Source: an uncultured Oscillospiraceae bacterium (GTDB taxonomy: Bacteria; Bacillota; Clostridia; Oscillospirales; Ruminococcaceae). Taken from it: DNA of 6,387 nucleotides. The stretch lies in assembly GCA_958403605.1 (NCBI GenBank), contig CATXYA010000110.1, positions 1 through 6,387 of the forward strand. The letters are read 5' to 3'. Every line of letters begins with the position of its first letter. Positions within the stretch are counted from its first letter, which is position 1. Below, in pieces: positions 1-5,046 of the stretch. Below the pieces are notes generated by a model that was not told the DNA's origin, searched no databases, and saw nothing but the letters and a program-made list of their open reading frames with translations. Position numbers and translations under genes: made by a program.

Positions 1-7
1 AGTAGCA

Positions 8-80
8 GGGCGGCTTGCCGCCCGCGTTCGCCTTCCCCCGGTGGGGGAAGGTGGCGCAAAGCGCCGGATGAGGGGGCGCC
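8..80. repeat. Cluster of three short palindromes, candidate interspersed repeat
   Basis: Three hairpins follow one another. GGGCGGC/GCCGCCC is at 8-23. A 9-bp stem CCTTCCCCC/GGGGGAAGG with a 3-base loop is at 31-51. GGCGC-AAA-GCGCC is at 53-65. A GGATGAGGG tail (66-74) and a GGCGCC palindrome (75-80) follow. The string GGGGGAAGGTGGC, a small variable hairpin and then CGGATGAGGG matches, from memory, a non-coding repeat common between genes of gut Clostridia. No T-tract follows any stem on either strand, so these do not read as terminators. No ORF or coding signal covers the segment. The hairpins are seen directly. Membership in a repeat family is recollection and needs a genome-wide search. 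Confidence 0.6.
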
Positions 81-104
81 TGCGGACCTTTCCATTCCGA
101 TATG

Positions 105-133
105 CAAAAAGAGCGCGTTTTGCAACGCGCCCT
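105..133 (-). terminator. Intrinsic terminator of the G5/3D gene
   Basis: Read on the minus strand, a 10-bp stem (arms 124-133 and 110-119, one G-U pair) encloses a GCAA tetraloop and is followed by a T-run. It lies 22 bases past the stop codon of the cell-wall gene. A T-rich stretch (134-150, TCTTTATTTTAGTTTTA) also follows the stem in the plus direction, so it could stop transcription from either side. Confidence 0.85.
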
Positions 134-155
134 TCTTTATTTTAGTTTTAAAATG

Positions 156-1208
156 TCAGGGCACATAGACGTACACCTGTTTGACGCCGTTGGCGGCGCT
201 TTCCGCGTAGGTCTCGTAGAACAGGTCCACCTGCATGCGGTTCGAGTGGATGAAGGCGCCCGTGTCTGTGGCGATGGCCCAGCCGTAGACGAATTTGCCG
301 TCCGTGGAGACGATGTAGACCTTGGTGCCATAGGGGATGAGGGTGGGGTCCACGGCAAAGGTGCCATAGTACAGGCCCAGGCCGGACGCGCCCTTGCCCC
401 GGGGCGAATAATAGCCCGTGGCCTTCATGGTGTACACCTGGGAGTACTGGCTGGGCACGTGGTCCGTCACCGTGATGCCCGCCGGGGCCTCCAGGGGGCT
501 GACCACATTGTTGTAGACCCGGGCGCGGATCTCGGTCACCGGTTCCACCAGCGAGGTGGTCTTGACCACCTCGCTGCCCGCGGGCTGCCCGTCGATGAAC
601 TTGGCCCGGGTGACGACCTCCTGGCTGCCGTCGGCCCCTGCCTGGCGCAGGATGTCGTGGGTGTATCGGCTGGCCTCGGGGTCGCCCTCCTCCACGTATT
701 CCGTGGCGAAGGGAATCGGCTCCGTGGTCACGGTGTCCTCGTAGGTCACCCGGTACACGGTGATGGGCGCCAGATCCTCCGCCACAGGCTGGGTGAGGGG
801 CGGCTCGGTGAAATCATCGCGGTTCAGGTGGACACCCGCCTTGGCGACGGCCTCGGCCACTGTCCCGGCGCTGACGTCCACGGTGCGCGTCCCGCCGTCG
901 GCGTGCACCGTCAGCGGGAAGGCGCGCACCACGCGCAGGCGGGCGGTGCCGTCCCCGTTCGCCTCATAAAACGCGGAATCATCGGCCTCCAGGGACAGGC
1001 CGGCCAGGGGCAGCAGGTCCTCCGGCTCTTCCAGCGCGGTCATCAGCACCGCCCCGGTGCCCGCGGTATCTGTGACGGTGACGACGTCCACCGTCTGCCA
1101 CAGCGCCCCGCACACGGCCCCCGCTGCGCCTATGCTCAAAGCCACGGCCAGCCACTTGGGCCCGTGGGCCCGCAGGCTGCGGCGCAGATGCTCCGTCCGT
1201 TTCGACAT
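156..1208 (-). CDS. Membrane-anchored G5/3D-domain cell-wall protein (YabE/Rpf-like)
   Basis: The 350-aa protein probably acts on peptidoglycan outside the cell. After a basic start (MSKRTEHLRR), residues 18-38 form one hydrophobic segment, read as an uncleaved anchor or signal. Residues about 44-152 look like DUF348 (YabE-type) units, with TVAEAVAKAGVHL near 116-128 as the clearest. Residues about 153-231 form a G5 domain, generally thought to bind the cell wall. Residues about 258-350 form a C-terminal 3D domain, related to the MltA lytic transglycosylase fold. Its three conserved aspartates appear as D287 (AVDPTLIPYGT), D315 (ATDTG) and D328 (MQVDLF). The ATG at 1208 is chosen over an in-frame start nine codons upstream because a purine-rich site lies 5 bases before it and the upstream start would fall within the preceding terminator. 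The gene has its own candidate promoter at 1291-1319. The family is known for resuscitation or wall remodelling; the substrate here is inferred. Confidence 0.9.
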   Translation of the reverse strand: MSKRTEHLRRSLRAHGPKWLAVALSIGAAGAVCGALWQTVDVVTVTDTAGTGAVLMTALEEPEDLLPLAGLSLEADDSAFYEANGDGTARLRVVRAFPLTVHADGGTRTVDVSAGTVAEAVAKAGVHLNRDDFTEPPLTQPVAEDLAPITVYRVTYEDTVTTEPIPFATEYVEEGDPEASRYTHDILRQAGADGSQEVVTRAKFIDGQPAGSEVVKTTSLVEPVTEIRARVYNNVVSPLEAPAGITVTDHVPSQYSQVYTMKATGYYSPRGKGASGLGLYYGTFAVDPTLIPYGTKVYIVSTDGKFVYGWAIATDTGAFIHSNRMQVDLFYETYAESAANGVKQVYVYVP

Positions 1209-1213
1209 GCAGG

Positions 1214-1224
1214 CCCCCCTTTCC
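1214..1224 (-). promoter_or_regulatory. Ribosome binding site that fixes the G5/3D start
   Basis: The minus strand reads GGAAAGGGGGG, with five bases between its last G and the ATG at 1208. It lies inside the reading frame of the longer alternative start at 1235, which has no comparable site in front of it. This favours the shorter protein. Confidence 0.7.
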
Positions 1225-1233
1225 GCGTCCGGC

Positions 1234-1266
1234 AAAAATCAGGAGAGCGGGGCATCCCGCTCTCCT
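1234..1266 (-). terminator. Intrinsic terminator after the MFS gene, within the G5/3D leader
   Basis: A perfect 11-bp stem (AGGAGAGCGGG at 1241-1251 with CCCGCTCTCCT at 1256-1266) has a 4-base loop. On the minus strand it is followed by GATTTTTG. It lies 56 bases past the stop codon of the MFS gene at 1323. It also lies downstream of the candidate promoter for the G5/3D gene, so that transcript must cross it. It could therefore act as an attenuator as well as a terminator. Confidence 0.85.
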
Positions 1267-1290
1267 AAAATTTTACAAGTTTGCCTGCCA

Positions 1291-1319
1291 ATTTTAGCAA
1301 ATTGCGGCGGCGGCGTCAA
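1291..1319 (-). promoter_or_regulatory. SigA-type promoter for the G5/3D gene
   Basis: On the minus strand, TTGACG (1319-1314) and TAAAAT (1296-1291) are separated by exactly 17 bases. Each differs from the consensus hexamer at one position. Transcription would start near 1284, giving a leader of about 75 bases that contains the 1234-1266 hairpin. The -35 box begins four bases after the stop codon of the MFS gene. Confidence 0.65.
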
Positions 1320-1322
1320 GTT

Positions 1323-2591
1323 TTAGCCGTTTTGCGCCGGATTTTCGACGGTTTTGTGCCGCTGGGCCCGGCGGCAGGCCCATACAGCCAGCGCCGTGCC
1401 GCCCAGCAGCACGGCGGCCTCCAGCACCCACAGCGCGCGGATGGAGCCGCGCAGCAGCCAGGCCGAGGACACCAGCTGGCTGAGAAAGATCCCCGCCGTC
1501 ACCAGCAGGCTCTCCACGCTCATCAGCGTGCCGCGCGCCTCGTCCGGCGCCGCGCCCTGCAGCAACACGTCCTCGGCGGTGGAGTGCATGCCGACGGTGA
1601 GGTAATAGCCGGTGAACAGCACCGCAAACCCGGGGACGTCCGCCGCGCAGGCCACCGCCAGCAGCGCCGCGCCGATGAGCACCCGCGTGAGCAGGAAGGC
1701 CAGCACCCGGCGGCGCGGTGTGCGGCAGTATTTGGTGAGCTGGGCGCACAGCACGCTGCCGCCCAGCGCCCCCAGCATGGAGATGCTGCTCAAGATCCCC
1801 AGCACCGGGCCCAGCTGTGCGCCCGCGGGCGCCAGCTCCACCAAACGCGGCTCCCAATAGGCCTCCAGACCGATCATGCCGAAGCCCAGCGCGGCGGCAC
1901 AGAGCAGGCAGAGCAGCAGCTGGCCGGAATGGGCCGCAGCGTCCAGGGCGGTGCGCCCCTGGGCCGCAAATTGGCGCAGCAGGGAGGGGCGCGCCTGCCG
2001 CGTCGCCCGGGCATGGCCCGCGTCCGCGGGGATCATCACCGCCACCCAGGCCAGAGCGGCCACGCGCAGCACGCAGATGGCCAGCAGGTTGACCGTGTAC
2101 TCCCGGAAAAAGGGCAGGGTGGCCAGCACACCGCCCACCAGGGCGCCCAGGGACATACAGCCCGTCTGAGCGGCGGCGTTCCACGCGCTGGCCTTGGCCA
2201 GCGTGTCCGTGCCGCGGGTGTGGATCCAGCCCTCCATGTACAGTGCGTCCAGCGTGCCGGAGAGCAGGGCCTTGGAGACGCCCATCAGCGCGTAGGACAG
2301 CAGCAGCAGCGGCCCGCTGGCAAACAGCAAAAGGGCCATCTGCACGAGCTGGGCCATGGTGGCCATCATCCACACCCGCTTGCGGCCAAAGAGGTCGCCC
2401 GCCATGCCGCTGGGCAGCTCCAGCGCCACGGCGGTGAACGAGGCCAGGGCGAGGCCCAAAGAGACCTGCGCCAGGTCCAGTCCGCGGGAGAGGCTGATGA
2501 GGGTGTTGACGCACATGAAGATGCCGGTGCCGAGGTAGGACAGGCTGAAGGCGGCGAGATACCGCCAGGGCCGGTAGGGACGCTGTTTCAT
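1323..2591 (-). CDS. MFS transporter, probable drug or metabolite efflux
   Basis: The 422-aa length fits a 12-helix major facilitator. Hydrophobic segments run through the whole chain. A loop 2-3 signature, SGMAGDLFGRKR, is at 61-72, and a shortened version (RGTLMSVES) in the second half is near 353-361. The segment SGTLDALYME (111-120) resembles the SGT-x-(D/E)-A motif seen in a Firmicutes MFS branch often annotated as multidrug efflux. A central loop of about 30 residues (about 190-220) separates the two halves. The ATG at 2591 is the only workable start, because an in-frame stop lies 16-18 bases upstream. AAAGGAA at 2601-2607 is the likely ribosome site, with slightly long spacing. The gene follows the ArsR-like regulator with a 149-base gap and no convincing promoter, so co-transcription is likely. 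The substrate cannot be read from the sequence. Confidence 0.9.
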   Translation of the reverse strand: MKQRPYRPWRYLAAFSLSYLGTGIFMCVNTLISLSRGLDLAQVSLGLALASFTAVALELPSGMAGDLFGRKRVWMMATMAQLVQMALLLFASGPLLLLSYALMGVSKALLSGTLDALYMEGWIHTRGTDTLAKASAWNAAAQTGCMSLGALVGGVLATLPFFREYTVNLLAICVLRVAALAWVAVMIPADAGHARATRQARPSLLRQFAAQGRTALDAAAHSGQLLLCLLCAAALGFGMIGLEAYWEPRLVELAPAGAQLGPVLGILSSISMLGALGGSVLCAQLTKYCRTPRRRVLAFLLTRVLIGAALLAVACAADVPGFAVLFTGYYLTVGMHSTAEDVLLQGAAPDEARGTLMSVESLLVTAGIFLSQLVSSAWLLRGSIRALWVLEAAVLLGGTALAVWACRRAQRHKTVENPAQNG

Positions 2592-2674
2592 AGAGGTCGC
2601 TTCCTTTCATGAGGACTGTATTTTGGAGGGATGGAGGGGCGGAAAAAAGACGTTTTCACCGCAAAAAAAGGCGC

Positions 2675-2717
2675 AAAAAAGAAAGGCCCCGGACGCTTGC
2701 TTTTTTGCCAGAGGCCT
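2675..2717 (-). terminator. Terminator-like hairpin between regulator and MFS transporter
   Basis: On the minus strand, AGGCCTC (2717-2711) pairs with GGGGCCT (2690-2684) through seven pairs including one G-U. The stem is followed by TTCTTTTTT. The A-run in its loop (2701-2706) is complementary to the T-run that follows (2675-2680), and the flanking GGC and GCC extend that pairing. A competing or pseudoknotted fold is therefore possible. Termination may be partial, leaving some read-through into the transporter. Confidence 0.6.
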
Positions 2718-2740
2718 GGCGGCTATGGAATGAGGACCGG

Positions 2741-3331
2741 TTAGTTGCCCGCTTCGCCGCGCAGCTGCTGCCAGAGCGTGAGGTCGGCGGTGAGGAAGGC
2801 GTACTCGTAAAGATGGGCATCCTCATGGGGGCGCTCGTACTGGGACAGCTTCGCCGCCAGCCAGTCATTGAGCTGCCGCGCTTCCTCCTGCGTGAGATAG
2901 AGGGTGCCGCTGCGCAGGGAATGGCGCAGCACCGCCTCCTCGGCGCTCAAGCCCTGGGCGTTGCTCCATCCGGCCAGCTGGTCGAGATGGGCAAGGCGCT
3001 GGCTCATGTCGTTTTCCAGCATCGTGCGGCGGATCTGCTGCGCCGTCGCCGAGGGGTGGATGTTCACGCTCACGCCCGCCTCGCAGTAAAACTTGGCCGT
3101 GAAGCCGTGGATCAGCTCCGTGTGGTCCAGCTTCACCAGGCCCAGCTTTTCCAGCTCGGACAGATGGTGCCCGGCGCTGGACGGGGCCACCCCCAGGGTG
3201 TCGGCCAGCTGTTTGGCGGTGCGGCCCTCGGGGTGGAGGCTCAATTCAAACAGGATCTTTTGGCGCAGCGGGTGCATATAGGTGCGCAGCTCTTTTTCCG
3301 TGGTGATCTCTAAAACCTTACGTTCTTCCAT
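2741..3331 (-). CDS. ArsR-like winged-helix transcriptional regulator
   Basis: The 196-aa protein has an N-terminal winged helix of the ArsR/HTH_20 kind. The segment HPLRQKILFEL (20-30) leads into it. The positioning helix is TAKQLADTLGV (38-48) and the recognition helix lies within APSSAGHHLSELEKLGLV (49-66). A beta-wing runs to about residue 83. The remaining 110 residues are mostly helical, contain no obvious metal-binding cysteine set (one Cys, C83), and probably form the dimer or effector part. ATG codons sit at 3334 and 3331. The second is preferred because AAGGAG then lies six bases upstream; the first would leave only three. Two 19-bp palindromes in its own promoter region indicate autorepression. 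The next gene is an MFS transporter, so control of that pump is the likely job. The inducer is unknown. Confidence 0.88.
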   Translation of the reverse strand: MEERKVLEITTEKELRTYMHPLRQKILFELSLHPEGRTAKQLADTLGVAPSSAGHHLSELEKLGLVKLDHTELIHGFTAKFYCEAGVSVNIHPSATAQQIRRTMLENDMSQRLAHLDQLAGWSNAQGLSAEEAVLRHSLRSGTLYLTQEEARQLNDWLAAKLSQYERPHEDAHLYEYAFLTADLTLWQQLRGEAGN

Positions 3332-3337
3332 CATATG

Positions 3338-3343
3338 CTCCTT
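3338..3343 (-). promoter_or_regulatory. Ribosome binding site of the regulator
   Basis: AAGGAG on the minus strand lies six bases before the ATG at 3331 and three before the ATG at 3334. This supports the MEERKV start over MMEERKV. Confidence 0.7.
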
Positions 3344-3352
3344 GTAGGATAT

Positions 3353-3371
3353 CATAACAATATTTGTTATG
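3353..3371. promoter_or_regulatory. Operator palindrome 2, in the early leader
   Basis: CATAACAA-TAT-TTGTTATG is a perfect palindrome with 8-base arms and a 3-base centre. It lies about 5 to 23 bases downstream of the predicted transcription start and just ahead of the ribosome binding site. Its arms are identical to those of the palindrome at 3389-3407. Binding here could block elongation or stabilise repression; the RNA could also fold into a hairpin. Confidence 0.8.
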
Positions 3372-3381
3372 TTCTGCTGCG

Positions 3382-3411
3382 AGTATATCATAACAACTTT
3401 TGTTATGTCAA
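3382..3411 (-). promoter_or_regulatory. Strong SigA-type promoter of the regulator (and probably the MFS gene)
   Basis: The minus strand carries a perfect -35 box TTGACA (3411-3406) and a -10 box TATACT (3387-3382) separated by 18 bases. The predicted start is near 3375. The palindrome at 3389-3407 fills the spacer, so a bound regulator would exclude RNA polymerase. Confidence 0.85.
3389..3407. promoter_or_regulatory. Operator palindrome 1, within the promoter spacer
   Basis: CATAACAA-CTT-TTGTTATG has the same 8-base arms as the palindrome at 3353-3371 and differs from it only in the 3-base centre. It overlaps the last two bases of the -35 box and ends two bases before the -10 box. The centres of the two sites are 36 bp apart, roughly three and a half helical turns. 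Confidence 0.85.
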
Positions 3412-3453
3412 GCGCTTTCGGTGGCGCGCTGAAAATTTTTTGCCGGCACGGAG

Positions 3454-3499
3454 AAAAAGCGCCCGCGGGAGGCGAAACGTTCTTCCTCCCCGCGGGCGC
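3454..3499 (-). terminator. Intrinsic terminator of the MFS/ABC-F operon
   Basis: A GC-rich stem of about 14 bp (3459-3472 with 3485-3499, one bulged C) encloses a 12-base loop and is followed on the minus strand by CTTTTTC. It begins 8 bases after the ABC-F stop codon. It separates this operon from the regulator promoter. Confidence 0.9.
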
Positions 3500-3507
3500 G
3501 GTGCGCG

Positions 3508-5046
3508 TCAGCGCGATGACACCTCGATCTGCAGCACGCGGTGCACCCAGCCGCGGTAGAACGCCGCCTCGTGCGAGACCAGCAGCACCGTGCCGGGAAA
3601 GGTGCGCAGCGCGGCCTGCAGGGCCTCCTTGGCCGGCAGGTCCAGGTGGTTGGTCGGCTCGTCCAGCAGCAGGAAATTGCAGGCGCGGCAGGTGAGCAGG
3701 CACAGCTTCACCTTGGCCTGTTCGCCGCCGCTGAGGGTGGCGATGGGCTGCAGCGCGCGTTTGGAGGGGATGCCGCAGCGCGCCAGCTGGTTGTACACCT
3801 CCTTGGGGGAAAGCTGCGGGCAGGCCTGTGCCAGCAGCTGCACCGGGGCGCGCGTGCCGTCCGCCCACACGGGCTCCTGCTCAAAATAGCCTACCACGGC
3901 CTGCCCGGCAAAGCGGAAGCCTCCGCCCAAGGGCGGCAGGCTGCCCGTCAGCGTTTTGAGCAGCGTCGTTTTGCCCACGCCGTTGAAGCCGCACAGCACC
4001 ACCTTTTCCCCGCAGCGCAGGGAAAAATCGAGGCCGGACAGGATGGGGGCGGTATAGCCCACGGCCAGCCGCCGCACGGTCAGCGCGGACGCCGCCGCCA
4101 GCGGCAGGCTGGGGAAGGAGAAGACGGGCGGATGGTCCGACGGGGCCAGCGCCGCCACCCGTTCCAGCCGGTCCAGCTGCTTTTGCCTGCCGCGGGCCAT
4201 CCTGGCGTTGCGTCCGGCCTGGTTGCGGCGGATGAATTCCTCCGTGCGCTTGATCTCCTTTTGCTGGGCGGCGTACTGCCGGGCGTGATCCTCCTGCAGA
4301 AAGGCCTTCTTGGCGAGGAACTGGGAATAGGTGCCCTCGTATTTCCGCAGGGTGCCATGATCCACATCCACGATGCGGGTGGCGGTCTTTTCCAAAAACT
4401 CGCGGTCATGGGAGACGACCAGGTAGGCGTTTTCGGTTTTGGAAAGCTCATCGGCCAGCCAGGCCACATGGGGCTGGTCCAGGAAATTGGTGGGCTCGTC
4501 CAGCAGCAGCACGTCGGGCCGCTGCAGCAGCAGCTTCGCCAGGATCAGCCGCACCCGCTGTCCGCCGCTCAGCTGCGCGATGGGCCGGTCCAGCTCCGCC
4601 GCCTCCAGCCCCAGCCCGGCCGCCACCTGTGCGATGCGGGTCTCCACGCGGTAAAAATCCTGCTGCTCCAAGGCCTCCTGCGCCTGGGCGGCCAGCAGTA
4701 AGGCCTCTTCGTCGCCCGCCGCGGCCTGTTGGTACAGCCTGTCCATGCGCTGGGCCAGGGCGAAGAGCGGGGCGAAGGCGGTCTCCAAAAAGGCGCGCCC
4801 CATCTGGCGGGCGGGCAGCTGCGCGTATTGATCGAGGCAGCCCACGGCCAGCCGCGGCTGCCAGGTGATCTGCCCCGCGTCGGGCAGCAGCTGGCCGGTG
4901 CAGAATTTGAGGAGCGTGCTCTTCCCGGCCCCGTTGGGGCCCACCACGCCCACGTGCTCTCCCCGGTTGAGTGTCAGCGCCGCGTCGCGGAACAGCACGC
5001 GCTCACCAAAGGCGTGGGAGAGATGCTTGATCTCTAACATACTCAT
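3508..5046 (-). CDS. ABC-F family ATP-binding protein, translation-associated
   Basis: The 512-aa soluble protein has two ABC cassettes and no membrane segment, as in the ABC-F family, whose members act on the ribosome. Cassette 1 has Walker A GPNGAGKST (36-44), signature LSGGQ (159-163), Walker B with catalytic E184 (DEPTN) and switch H213. Cassette 2 has GFNGVGKTT (353-361), LSGGEQ (438-443), E463 (DEPTNHLD) and H492 in SHEAAF, where the usual SHD is SHE. An arm-like helical insert fills about 85-145. A basic linker (about 240-320) contains ARMARGRQKQLDRLERV (281-297), the P-site-tRNA-contacting region in this family. That linker resembles housekeeping YbiT/YkpA-type members as much as resistance types. 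GGAAG lies 7 bases before the ATG at 5046. The ATG overlaps the exporter stop as ATGA, so translation is probably coupled. Antibiotic protection is plausible from context but not shown. Confidence 0.92.
   Translation of the reverse strand: MSMLEIKHLSHAFGERVLFRDAALTLNRGEHVGVVGPNGAGKSTLLKFCTGQLLPDAGQITWQPRLAVGCLDQYAQLPARQMGRAFLETAFAPLFALAQRMDRLYQQAAAGDEEALLLAAQAQEALEQQDFYRVETRIAQVAAGLGLEAAELDRPIAQLSGGQRVRLILAKLLLQRPDVLLLDEPTNFLDQPHVAWLADELSKTENAYLVVSHDREFLEKTATRIVDVDHGTLRKYEGTYSQFLAKKAFLQEDHARQYAAQQKEIKRTEEFIRRNQAGRNARMARGRQKQLDRLERVAALAPSDHPPVFSFPSLPLAAASALTVRRLAVGYTAPILSGLDFSLRCGEKVVLCGFNGVGKTTLLKTLTGSLPPLGGGFRFAGQAVVGYFEQEPVWADGTRAPVQLLAQACPQLSPKEVYNQLARCGIPSKRALQPIATLSGGEQAKVKLCLLTCRACNFLLLDEPTNHLDLPAKEALQAALRTFPGTVLLVSHEAAFYRGWVHRVLQIEVSSR

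Noticed and set aside
102..1268. Long plus-strand open frame opposite the G5/3D gene
   Set aside because: Antisense shadow of a high-GC gene. Its translation is rich in H, G, R and Q without domains, and the minus frame encodes clear DUF348, G5 and 3D domains.
1208..1290. Riboswitch, for example a c-di-AMP type, in the G5/3D leader
   Set aside because: The leader is too short and shows only one hairpin. A GCAGGC/GCCTGC pairing across it falls mostly upstream of the predicted transcription start.
1294..2610. Minus-strand 438-codon frame overlapping the first MFS gene in another phase
   Set aside because: Its translation lacks MFS motifs and hydrophobic periodicity, while the other phase carries the GDLFGRKR signature.
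1281..2612. Plus-strand 443-codon open frame opposite the first MFS gene
   Set aside because: Low-complexity Q/H/G/R-rich translation with no family features; shadow of the transporter.
2592..2680. Separate promoter for the first MFS gene
   Set aside because: T-rich stretches give only poor -35 matches, and no -10 box lies at a workable spacing.
3411..3440. Plus-strand terminator (AGCGC/GCGCT stem, then GAAAATTTTTT)
   Set aside because: The stem has only five pairs and there is no plus-strand gene for it to end.
3332..3868. Upstream extension of the regulator to a 375-residue protein
   Set aside because: It would run through the regulator's promoter, both operators, a terminator and the ABC-F coding region in another phase. 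AAGGAG sits just before 3331.
3541..4701. Plus-strand 386-codon frame opposite the ABC-F gene
   Set aside because: Shadow; the minus strand holds intact Walker and signature motifs of two ABC cassettes.
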